Shown here one piece after another: positions 1 through 5,461 of a stretch of 5,961 nt of DNA. The position numbers were made by a program, and so were the translations under genes. How positions within the stretch are numbered: position 1 is the stretch's first letter; each line of letters begins with the position of its first letter. Below the pieces are notes generated by a model. It saw only the letters and a list, made by a program, of their open reading frames with translations. It was not told where the DNA came from and searched no databases. The stretch is from Actinomycetota bacterium (GTDB taxonomy: Bacteria; Actinomycetota; Acidimicrobiia; Spongiisociales; UBA11373). The stretch covers positions 1-5,961 of the forward strand of contig JAUYIV010000141.1 in assembly GCA_030688105.1 (NCBI GenBank), read 5' to 3'.

Positions 1-1010
1 GCGTTGTGCTCGTCGGCGGCGGCCTCGGCGCCGGCGACCGCCTCGAGGGCGTCCGCGGGGCGGCCGGCGGCGAAGGCGGCCCGCGCCCAGTACACCGCCT
101 TGTCCGCTTGTGACACCGGGCCCTCGATCTCCTTGGCCTCCGCGCGGAGCCGCGAGAACCCGGCTTCGGCGCTGCGGACCTCGCCACGATCGAGTTGCAC
201 CCACGCCCGGTTGAGCCGCCCGTAGAACCTCTGCACCTCATGCCCGTGCCGTTCGAGGAGCTCCAGCCCGACCTCGATGACTCGATCGGCTTCCCGGGGG
301 AAGCCGATCCGGCTGAGCATCCGGCCGCGCAGGGTGAGCATCGAGCCCGCCTTGGAGGGCTCATCCGCCGCCCACGCCTCCATCTCGCCGAGCGCGGCGA
401 GGGTCTCCGCCCACTGCGGTGCCTGCAGGTCGTCGGCGACCACGGTGATGAACCCCAGCGCGTCGACACGCTCGACCCCTTCGAGCCAACGGACCGCGAT
501 CTCGAGCTCGGTCATCGCCTCGTTGGAGCGGCCCGAGGCGCGCAGGTGCCGGGCCCGGATGAGGCGCAACCGCCCCTGGGTGGTCTTGTCCAGGCCGGGC
601 GAGTGCTCTTGTGCCTGGACGGCGAGCCCGGCCAGCTCGGCCGCCGTCTCCGGGTCGAGCTCGGAACGGAGCGCGGCGAGGGCGAGGGGGTCCCGGGCAT
701 CTCCCCATCGCCCGGCGGTGGCGTAGAGACGCCCGATGTCGCCCGGGTCGGCTCCCAGCGCGGCGATGGTCTCGGCGAGGGCCGCGGCGAGCTGGGAGTC
801 ACGAACCGCCGAGACCTCACCCTCGTCCTGGCCGGGGGCGAGAACGAAGCCTCCGTCACGGAATTCGAGGACCCCCTCCCCTACGAAGGTTTCCCCCTCG
901 TCGACGACGGCGGAGACGTCGACGCCGAGCGCGGCCGCCGCCTCTTCGGGCCGCACCGGGCGCGGAGCGAGGCGGGCAAGCGCCCTCAGGTCACGACCGA
1001 TGTTGGACAA
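1..1010 (-). CDS. Winged-helix/TPR-like protein, C-terminus cut by window edge
   Basis: The minus frame is open for 336 codons from a TTG at 1010 to the left edge. An in-frame TAG lies just upstream, and GAGGGG at 1018-1023 is spaced 7 nt from the TTG, which supports this start; there is no earlier in-frame ATG, GTG or TTG. Residues about 5-60 (LRALARLAPRPVRPEEAAAALGV, then a short EFRDGGFVL hairpin) look like the winged helix that follows the ATPase in STAND/LuxR-MalT-type regulators. Residues about 70-105 (ending GRLYATAGRWGDA) and the remainder are Ala/Leu/Glu-rich helical pairs typical of TPR-like arrays, for example around RLRLIRARHLRASGRSNEAM and LNRAWVQLDRGEVRSAEAGF. No P-loop, signal peptide or membrane segment is seen, so it is probably cytosolic. 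A C-terminal output domain (HTH, CHAT or other) could lie outside the window. Family assignment is by eye; function unknown. Confidence 0.8.
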   Translation of the reverse strand, partial: MSNIGRDLRALARLAPRPVRPEEAAAALGVDVSAVVDEGETFVGEGVLEFRDGGFVLAPGQDEGEVSAVRDSQLAAALAETIAALGADPGDIGRLYATAGRWGDARDPLALAALRSELDPETAAELAGLAVQAQEHSPGLDKTTQGRLRLIRARHLRASGRSNEAMTELEIAVRWLEGVERVDALGFITVVADDLQAPQWAETLAALGEMEAWAADEPSKAGSMLTLRGRMLSRIGFPREADRVIEVGLELLERHGHEVQRFYGRLNRAWVQLDRGEVRSAEAGFSRLRAEAKEIEGPVSQADKAVYWARAAFAAGRPADALEAVAGAEAAADEHN

Positions 1011-1017
1011 TGCCCCA

Positions 1018-1023
1018 CCCCTC
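1018..1023 (-). promoter_or_regulatory. Ribosome binding site deciding the TTG start
   Basis: GAGGGG on the minus strand sits 7 nt before the TTG at 1010. It is the main reason for accepting a TTG start for the wHTH/TPR gene, since the only codons between the upstream in-frame TAG and this TTG are non-start codons apart from a CTG. Confidence 0.6.
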
Positions 1024-1089
1024 AGATCCGCAGACTGCCGCCACGGAGACTACCGAGTAACGAGGGCGTCCGGGGGGTGCCGGCGCGGC

Positions 1090-1118
1090 GGAGGGACGGG
1101 GTTCGACCCCGCCCCTCC
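1090..1118 (-). terminator. Strong GC hairpin after the sigma/anti-sigma pair
   Basis: The arms are GGAGGG (1090-1095) with CCCTCC (1113-1118) and CGGGGT (1097-1102) with ACCCCG (1106-1111). The only mismatch is A1096 opposite C1112, and the loop is 3 nt. It begins 17 nt after the stop of the membrane protein gene read leftward. No T-tract follows, so it would be an I-shaped terminator of the kind often proposed in actinobacteria. It could also separate the operon from the wHTH/TPR gene, which has its own RBS about 80 nt further on. Confidence 0.55.
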
Positions 1119-1134
1119 ACACCCTTCCAGGTTC

Positions 1135-1788
1135 TCATCCCCCGAAGAGCTCGGCCCAGTGCGCCGCAACCGCGGTGTCGTAGGTGTACGAGTAGCCGCA
1201 TGCCCAGACGAAGCCGTCCGAGCCCGAGATCAGGTACCGCTGACCGACCTCCAGCGAGGCCCCGACCAGGGCGACGGCCCCGGTATCGACCAGGATGCCG
1301 GCGTCGAGCGTCACCTCGTCGCCCTCGCCGCCCTTGTACCAACGATGCACCTCGAAGGTGGCCAGGTTCTGGGGCAGGTCGAACTCCTCGTCCAACCCCG
1401 GCACCGACTCGACCGACACGAGCGTGCCGTCGAAGGCGACCTCCTGATCGAGGAGCATCTCGTCGGAGTACTGGATGCACATCGCCATCGAGTCACCCAG
1501 AGGCTGGCCGACGATCACCTCCTCCGGCGCCGAGTCCGGTCCAAAGACGGCGTAGGCGCCCACCGCCATCGCCACAATGGCAACCGCCGACGCGGCCATG
1601 GCGACGGGCCGGGCCCATGATCGCCGCGGCGCCGCCGGTTGCTCTTCCATCACATCCATGCTCGTTACCTCCTGGAACAGGGCCCGGGCATGGGCCCCCG
1701 TGGTGTCTGTGGGCACTTCCAGCCGGTCGAGCGGGTCGGCACGACGCAACGCCTCGATGGGATCGCCTTCGAATCGTCGCCTGCTCAT
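1135..1788 (-). CDS. Single-pass membrane protein, presumed anti-sigma factor, TIMP/NTR-like outer domain
   Basis: This 217-residue protein has three visible parts. Residues 1-60 form a charged cytoplasmic segment (DPIEALRRADPLDRL and GAHARALFQEV), of a kind seen in proteins encoded beside actinobacterial ECF sigma factors. Residues about 62-82 are one hydrophobic membrane helix (VAMAASAVAIVAMAVGAYAVF). Residues about 100-205 form an outer domain with MCIQYSDE, DGTLVSVES, ATFEVHRWYKG, DEVTLDAG, VGQRYLISG and WACGYS. The order of a Cys near the start, an FEV-x-RWYKG strand, a VG-x-RYLI strand and a late Cys (C104 and C197) recalls TIMP/netrin-like OB-fold domains. The ATG overlaps the sigma stop as ATGA, and GAGGTGA at 1796-1802 is spaced 7 nt from it, which implies coupled translation. 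The anti-sigma role rests on gene position and topology; no ZAS zinc motif (H-x3-C-x2-C) is present. Confidence 0.85.
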   Translation of the reverse strand: MSRRRFEGDPIEALRRADPLDRLEVPTDTTGAHARALFQEVTSMDVMEEQPAAPRRSWARPVAMAASAVAIVAMAVGAYAVFGPDSAPEEVIVGQPLGDSMAMCIQYSDEMLLDQEVAFDGTLVSVESVPGLDEEFDLPQNLATFEVHRWYKGGEGDEVTLDAGILVDTGAVALVGASLEVGQRYLISGSDGFVWACGYSYTYDTAVAAHWAELFGG

Positions 1789-2372
1789 TCCCGTGTCACC
1801 TCTCCGGAATGCCCTTTCACCTCTCCAGGTGTCCGGATGTCACCGTCGGATTTCAGGCCGCCTGCATTCTGGACTCCCAGTCGCTCCAGCTCCCGGGCCA
1901 GGCGCCTCCGAGCGCGGTGCAGCCGGACCGCGGCCGTCGATACCGGGATGCCAAGGACGAGGGCGATGTCCGCCGTGTCGAGATCGTCCCAGGCATGGAG
2001 GGTCAGAATCTCGCGGTCGGCGGGTCGCAGCCGGTCGAGGGCCTCGTGGACCTCGTCGTAGGACCGGCCTGCCGGGGCCGGCTCGTGCCGCAGGCGGCCG
2101 ATGAGTCGCTCCCTGCGATCTCGCCCCCGGTAGTGGTTGGCCAGCGTGCGGCGGGCGGCGCCATACATCCATGGCAGGCGGCCCGCGTCGATCGGGATCT
2201 CCTCGAGTCGGCGCCACGCGATCGTGAACACTTCGGAGACGACGTCTTCGGCATCCTGGCCAGAGGCGACCCGCCGCATCACGTACCCCATCATCCGGGG
2301 ATACGCCTCGTCGTAGAGCACACGGAAACGTGCGGCCCGGTCGGACCGGGCCTCAGATATGGCTTTGCTCAC
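1785..2372 (-). CDS. ECF-family RNA polymerase sigma factor
   Basis: From GTG at 2372 this is a 195-residue protein that would direct RNA polymerase to a specific promoter set. The sigma-2 region spans about residues 17-85: RFRVLYDEAYPRMMGYVMRR, then DAEDVVSEVFTIAWRRL with the characteristic DAED, then LPWMYGAARRTLANHYRGR for -10 recognition. Sigma-4 spans about 107-162: ALDRLRPADREILTLHAW, then DTADIALVLGIPVSTAAVRLHRARRRL, the -35 helix-turn-helix. About 33 further residues follow, a modest tail. I chose GTG 2372 because it leaves about 15 residues before sigma-2. A longer frame back to a TTG at 2618 adds 82 Gly/Ser/Arg-rich residues that look non-coding. The RBS is weak (a GGGG run at 2384-2387, 11 nt upstream). 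The stop overlaps the next gene as ATGA, as is usual for sigma/anti-sigma pairs. Subgroup not assigned. Confidence 0.92.
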   Translation of the reverse strand: MSKAISEARSDRAARFRVLYDEAYPRMMGYVMRRVASGQDAEDVVSEVFTIAWRRLEEIPIDAGRLPWMYGAARRTLANHYRGRDRRERLIGRLRHEPAPAGRSYDEVHEALDRLRPADREILTLHAWDDLDTADIALVLGIPVSTAAVRLHRARRRLARELERLGVQNAGGLKSDGDIRTPGEVKGHSGEVTRE

Positions 2373-2499
2373 ACTGCTTTGATCCCCGGGAGGGCCCGAT
2401 TGGTTCCCGATGCGCTCGGAGCCAACAGTCGACACGACGGCGAAGAGATGCTTCGGTACCCGGTCGATCGCCCGTCGGTGGCGTCGGCCGGTGCAGCCA

Positions 2500-2522
2500 G
2501 CCGAGATCGAGCTCGATTCGGC
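2500..2522. promoter_or_regulatory. Near-palindrome in divergent intergenic region, possible operator
   Basis: The core ATCGAGCTCGAT (2506-2517) is a perfect 12-bp palindrome. It is extended by GCCGA (2500-2504) and TCGGC (2518-2522), with one unpaired G at 2505. It lies between the leftward sigma gene and the rightward peptidase gene, about 130 nt from each start. Its symmetry fits a dimeric regulator site, but no regulator is identified. Confidence 0.35.
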
Positions 2523-2602
2523 CGCCGATGTCGTGATCGATGACGAGCCGCCACACCCCCCTCGTTGACCCCCTGCTCCATGGCACAACCATGGGTCGCG
2601 AT

Positions 2603-2608
2603 TAGGGT
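2603..2608 (+). promoter_or_regulatory. TAGGGT -10-like box upstream of the M23 gene
   Basis: TAGGGT matches the TAnnnT form of actinobacterial housekeeping -10 boxes and ends 42 nt before the ATG at 2651. No good -35 is visible 16-18 nt upstream, where the sequence is part of a CCATGG...CCATGG pair at 2578-2594. A TTGACC at 2565-2570 is too far away to be its partner. The call rests on the -10 match and position only. Confidence 0.35.
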
Positions 2609-2621
2609 CGATTCTCAAGTT

Positions 2622-2640
2622 TCGGCGGCACGACCGCCGA
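2622..2640 (+). promoter_or_regulatory. Perfect 5'UTR hairpin abutting the M23 gene RBS
   Basis: TCGGCGG (2622-2628) and CCGCCGA (2634-2640) form a perfect 7-bp stem with the 5-nt loop CACGA. It ends 1 nt before the probable ribosome binding site GGTGA (2642-2646), which is only 4 nt from the ATG. If transcription starts just after TAGGGT at 2603-2608, the hairpin fills much of a leader of about 35 nt. It could stabilise the mRNA or tune ribosome access. Confidence 0.45.
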
Positions 2641-2650
2641 TGGTGATTTC

Positions 2651-4174
2651 ATGCGTCGGCGCCACACCGTCTCTCATGCTTTGGGGATCACCACGGTGCT
2701 CGCCGCGGTCCTCATCGCGGCAGCGCCCGTCGCCTCTGCCCACCACGGGCCTCCCTACGAGAGCGGTCCCGATCACGAGTTCGGGGAGATGGTGGACTAC
2801 CCCCTCGTCTTCCCGGTCCAGGGCGCCCACACCATGCGGGACACGTTCTTCGCCGGCCGATGCTGCGAACCGGGCGAGATCCACCATGCCCAGGACATCA
2901 TGGCGCCGAAGATGACGCCGGTCGTGGCGGCGGCCTCGGGAATCGTCAAATACGTCAACTGGTCCCGAGACCCCGACCCGGCGCCGCCCGACGATCGCTG
3001 CTGCACCCTCGTCATCGACCACGACGACGGCTGGGAGTCGTGGTACATCCACCTCAACAATGACACGCCGGGGACGGACGACGGCGACGGATGGGGCATC
3101 GCCCCGGGGATCGCCCCCGGCGTCCACGTCGACGCCGGTCAATTGATCGGCTGGGTCGGCGACTCGGGGAATGCCGAGGGGACGAGCTCCCACCTCCATT
3201 TCGAGCTGAAGGACGAGTACGGGATCATCGTCAACCCTCTCGAGGCACTCCTCGCCGGTTACACGCAGCCGGGCCGCGTTGCCGGCGCCAATCGCTACCT
3301 CACGGCGATCGAGATCTCGAAGCGGACACACCCCGACGGGGCCGACGTCGTCTATGTCGCCGTCGGGGTCAACTTCCCGGATGCGCTGGCAGCGGGACCG
3401 GTGGCGGCGGCGGAGGGCGCTCCCATACTCCTGGCGACCTCGACCTCGGTGCCTGCGGAAGCGATCGCCGAGCTGGTCCGGCTCGATCCGTCGCTCGTTG
3501 TGATCCTGGGTGGTCCGGCCGCCATCGCCGACGCCGTCCTGACCCAGGTCGGGGACGCTCTGCCCTCGGCGGAGGTGGAGCGTCGCTTCGGCGCGACCCG
3601 TTACGAGACCGCCGTAGAGGCCTCGAAGGCCGTGTTCCCGTCCTCGGTGGGCACCGTGTTCATCGCCTCGGGAGAGGACTACCCGGATGCGCTCGTCGCC
3701 GCTCCCAGTGCCGCGGTGGGCGGGAACCCGCTGCTGCTCGTCCGTCGCGATTCGGTGCCTGATGCGGTGGCCGAGGAGTTGGAGCGGCTCGGCCCGAGCC
3801 GGATCGTGATCGTCGGCGGGACCACCGCCATATCGAGTTCCGTCGAGGAAGCCCTCGATGCGTTTGCTCCTCAAGTCGACCGGATCTCCGGATCGGACCG
3901 CTATTCAGTCTCGGCCGCACTCTCGGCCACGGAGTTCCCCGATGGAGCCGCGACCGTCTACGTCGCCGTGGGGACGGATTTCGCCGACGCGCTCGCCGGC
4001 GGCCCGGCGTCGGCGCGGGACGGGGCCCCCCTCCTCCTGGTCTCCACGTACGCGATCCCGCCCTCGGTGGCTGCCGAGCTGGATCGGATCGGACCCACCG
4101 AGATCGTAATCCTCGGAGGCCCGGCGGCGATCTCCGACGCCGTGGCCTTCGCCCTCGACGCCTACGTGGTCTGA
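2651..4174 (+). CDS. Secreted M23 metallopeptidase with three CWB2 wall-binding repeats
   Basis: This 507-residue exported protein probably cuts peptidoglycan cross-bridges while held on the wall by its repeats. Residues 1-30 are a signal peptide (RRRH, hydrophobic core, AAAPVASA before HHG). The M23 (lysostaphin/LytM-type) domain spans about 48-200. Zinc and catalytic residues are recognisable: H78-x3-D82 in HHAQD, H134 in WYIHL, and H181-x-H183 in HLHFE. HHAQD has Ala where HxGxD usually has Gly. Vicinal cysteine pairs CC71-72 and CC117-118 flank the active-site region. Three CWB2 repeats follow at about 209-302, 311-403 and 411-504, each with R-x-x-G-x-x-RY, a (Y/F)PDAL-type strand and an ILGGPAAI-type strand. 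CWB2 repeats bind anionic wall polymers in clostridia; that role is assumed here. The start is supported by the signal peptide and by GGTGA at 2642-2646. It is divergent from the sigma operon and monocistronic by appearance. Confidence 0.95.
   Translation: MRRRHTVSHALGITTVLAAVLIAAAPVASAHHGPPYESGPDHEFGEMVDYPLVFPVQGAHTMRDTFFAGRCCEPGEIHHAQDIMAPKMTPVVAAASGIVKYVNWSRDPDPAPPDDRCCTLVIDHDDGWESWYIHLNNDTPGTDDGDGWGIAPGIAPGVHVDAGQLIGWVGDSGNAEGTSSHLHFELKDEYGIIVNPLEALLAGYTQPGRVAGANRYLTAIEISKRTHPDGADVVYVAVGVNFPDALAAGPVAAAEGAPILLATSTSVPAEAIAELVRLDPSLVVILGGPAAIADAVLTQVGDALPSAEVERRFGATRYETAVEASKAVFPSSVGTVFIASGEDYPDALVAAPSAAVGGNPLLLVRRDSVPDAVAEELERLGPSRIVIVGGTTAISSSVEEALDAFAPQVDRISGSDRYSVSAALSATEFPDGAATVYVAVGTDFADALAGGPASARDGAPLLLVSTYAIPPSVAAELDRIGPTEIVILGGPAAISDAVAFALDAYVV
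3275..4162 (+). repeat. Three tandem CWB2 coding repeats
   Basis: There are three units of about 93 codons, starting near 3275, 3581 and 3881. Each begins near RVAGANRY, RRFGATRY or RISGSDRY and contains NFPDALAAGP, DYPDALVAAP or DFADALAGGP. Each ends near VVILGGPAAI, IVIVGGTTAI or IVILGGPAAI. They are diverged in sequence, so this is protein-level duplication rather than a recent DNA repeat. Confidence 0.85.
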
Positions 4175-4186
4175 GAGGCGGCCCTC

Positions 4187-4215
4187 ACCGGGGCCGGTGG
4201 CCCGACGACGGCCCC
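4187..4215 (+). terminator. GC-rich hairpin after the M23 gene
   Basis: Two alternative stems start 12-15 nt after the stop. GGGGCCG (4190-4196) pairs with CGGCCCC (4209-4215) around a 12-nt loop. CACCG (4187-4191) can instead pair with CGGTG (4195-4199). No T-tract follows. The location fits an I-shaped terminator, but alternative folds in such GC-rich DNA are common. Confidence 0.4.
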
Positions 4216-4280
4216 AGCACGACGCCGGCGTTGAAGGCGAGGGTGGCTGCGGCGAAACGGGCAAAGCGTCGATCGGTGCC
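4215..4280 (-). pseudogene. Possible decayed N-terminus of a heme A synthase-like gene
   Basis: In the gap between the two rightward genes, the minus strand reads RRFARFAAATLAFNAGVVL. From memory this resembles the first membrane helix of COX15/CtaA heme A synthases, which is normally followed by WGAYVRATGSGAG. Here it runs instead into GPSSGHRPR and a stop at 4185-4187. No in-frame start lies close upstream, and the rest of such a gene is absent because the M23 gene occupies that DNA. It could be chance: GC-rich antisense frames often read as Ala-rich hydrophobic runs. The remainder of 4175-4432 shows no other gene. Confidence 0.18.
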
Positions 4281-4385
4281 GGGCTTCCGGCGGAAGGCTC
4301 CCTGCCCGGTGCACTCCGCCTCCGGGAGCCACGGAAACGGAGCTGCCGAGGAGTGGGTCTGAGCGAACACCGGACTCCGGGGACG

Positions 4386-4391
4386 TAGGGT
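4386..4391 (+). promoter_or_regulatory. TAGGGT -10-like box upstream of the chimeric CWB2 gene
   Basis: The same hexamer as upstream of the M23 gene, again ending 41 nt before the start codon. No convincing -35 is visible: the hexamer 17 nt upstream is GCGAAC. It suggests a promoter of its own rather than read-through from the peptidase gene. Confidence 0.35.
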
Positions 4392-4432
4392 TGGCGGGAT
4401 AGCGCTCGCACTCGATCCGGAGGAGGTCTGAG

Positions 4433-5245
4433 ATGTCCGCCCGTCACCTTTCCCTGCTGACCGCCATCGCCGTGGTCGCCGCCTTCGTCGTCGGCGACGC
4501 CGTCGTCTCCCGAGCCGGAGGCGCACAGCTCGTCGACGTCGTCTACATCGCCACCGGGGAGAACTACCCCGACGCTCTCGCCGCCGGCCCCGCCACCGGA
4601 GGCGAAGGACCGATCCTGCTGGTCACTCAGAACAGCATCCCCCAGCCCACCATCGACGAGCTGATCCGCCTCAACCCCAAGACGATCTTCATCGTCGGAG
4701 GAGAAGCGGTGATCTCCGCCGCGGTGGAGGCCCAGCTCGACAACTACACCACCGGGGCGGTGATCCGCCTCGCCGGATCCAACCGGTATGCCACCGCCGC
4801 CGCCATCTCCGAGGACACCTTCCCCGTCACCGGCGCCTTCAGCTGCGCTGGCCGGGGATTCCATCCCGAAACAGGCAGCTGGACATGGGGCTATAGCGGT
4901 GGTCAACGGGTGGGCGCGAGCATCTTCTCGTGTCCGGTCAGTCTCCCCCACGGTGTGACCATGACCTCGCTGCGAGTCACCGCGAGAGACAACTCGGACG
5001 CGGGCGAAGTCCATTGCGACCTCGCTCGAGTGGACCTCCGCGCCGGCTTTATTGACCCGACCGTCGGGGATTTCGACATTCTCACCGGCGTGAGCACTGG
5101 AGGGTCGCCGATACCGGGCGACACCGAACTGGTGCAGAGCCTCTCCCATGTGGTCAACAACACCGGCTACGGCTACTGGATTACCTGCTTCCTCGGCGGC
5201 GGGGAAATCGGCCTCTACGGGGTGATCATCGAATACCGCCGCTGA
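4433..5245 (+). CDS. Chimeric surface protein: partial CWB2 module plus four-cysteine C-terminal domain
   Basis: This is a 270-residue protein with a strong RBS, AGGAGG at 4421-4426, 6 nt before the ATG. Residues about 5-25 are a hydrophobic export signal or anchor without a clear cleavage site. Residues about 34-105 form one CWB2 core (YIATGENYPDALAAGP and IFIVGGEAVI) that lacks the usual N-terminal R-x-x-G-x-x-RY. A second repeat begins at about 112 (RLAGSNRYATAAAISEDTFP) but stops after about 20 residues. From about 133 a different domain follows to the end, with C138, C167, C195 and C252, alternating beta-type strands (SLRVTARDNS, YWITCFLG, YGVIIEYRR) and no catalytic motif I recognise. 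The four cysteines could form two disulfides outside the cell. A/T-ending codons roughly double after the junction. Probably wall- or membrane-attached; ligand or function of the C-terminal domain unknown. Confidence 0.9.
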   Translation: MSARHLSLLTAIAVVAAFVVGDAVVSRAGGAQLVDVVYIATGENYPDALAAGPATGGEGPILLVTQNSIPQPTIDELIRLNPKTIFIVGGEAVISAAVEAQLDNYTTGAVIRLAGSNRYATAAAISEDTFPVTGAFSCAGRGFHPETGSWTWGYSGGQRVGASIFSCPVSLPHGVTMTSLRVTARDNSDAGEVHCDLARVDLRAGFIDPTVGDFDILTGVSTGGSPIPGDTELVQSLSHVVNNTGYGYWITCFLGGGEIGLYGVIIEYRR

Positions 5246-5289
5246 AACCCTGGATGGCCGGGCCGGACGGGGAATCGGTCGGGTCGCGC

Positions 5290-5332
5290 CGGCGGCTCCC
5301 TGACTCGCAGGGATTGGAGGAGCGCGCCGCCG
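5290..5332. terminator. Two-tier hairpin between convergent genes
   Basis: An inner stem CCCTG (5298-5302) pairs with CAGGG (5308-5312) around a 5-nt loop. An outer stem CGGCGGC (5290-5296) pairs with GCCGCCG (5326-5332). It begins 45 nt after the chimeric gene's stop. It could terminate that gene or act as a bidirectional barrier. No T-tract is present. Confidence 0.35.
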
Positions 5333-5353
5333 AGTGAGAGGCGGGACATAGGC

Positions 5354-5385
5354 GAGGCGAGCGCTTGAAGGCGCTGGGGGGCCTC
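5354..5385. terminator. Second hairpin between convergent genes
   Basis: AGCGC (5360-5364) pairs with GCGCT (5371-5375) around the loop TTGAAG. GAGGC (5354-5358) pairs with GCCTC (5381-5385) outside it, with asymmetric internal bases (1 against 5). It lies 77 nt beyond the stop of the leftward CWB2 gene and 109 nt beyond the rightward one. The rest of 5246-5461 shows no gene. Confidence 0.35.
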
Positions 5386-5461
5386 CTTGTGCGCGAGAGG
5401 CTGACGCGGTCGAATGACGGCGGTCGGAGGCCCGATGGCATGGGCCGCCAACTTCGATGGG

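Noticed and set aside
1096..1125. tRNA or tmRNA 3' end
   Set aside because: There is a T-arm-like sequence, but the loop is 5 nt rather than 7 and no D-arm, anticodon arm or matching 5' acceptor strand lies upstream, where the wHTH/TPR gene is coding.
2370..2410. A GGAAC (2403-2407, minus strand) resembling an ECF -35 element 30 nt before the sigma start
   Set aside because: No CGTC or CGTT -10 follows at 16-17 nt, and it would force a leaderless transcript. It is too weak to annotate as an autoregulated promoter.
195..2543. A 782-codon open frame on the plus strand
   Set aside because: It runs antisense through three well-supported minus-strand genes and the intergenic region, is rich in Arg/Pro/Gly, and shows no domain. 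Long antisense frames are expected when most codons end in G or C.
2373..2618. An 82-residue N-terminal extension of the sigma factor from a TTG at 2618
   Set aside because: The extension is Gly/Ser/Arg-rich with no conserved sigma motif, and it would overlap the palindrome and the TAGGGT box. GTG at 2372 places sigma-2 at the usual distance from the start.
2615..3874. A 419-codon open frame on the minus strand opposite the M23 gene
   Set aside because: The opposite strand has a signal peptide, M23 motifs and CWB2 repeats. The antisense product is a repetitive Arg/Asp/Gly/Val shadow.
4197..4388. A 63-codon plus-strand frame between the M23 gene and the chimeric gene
   Set aside because: The start lies within the terminator-like hairpin, no RBS is seen, and the Gly/Arg-rich product has no features.
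3905..5149. A 414-codon open frame on the minus strand opposite the end of the M23 gene and the chimeric gene
   Set aside because: It is an antisense shadow spanning two genes and a terminator-like hairpin, with low-complexity Gly/Arg/Asp composition.
5215..5451. A 78-codon minus-strand frame in the convergent intergenic region
   Set aside because: It overlaps the end of the chimeric gene and two hairpins, and its Arg/Pro/Ala-rich product has no recognisable domain or export signal.
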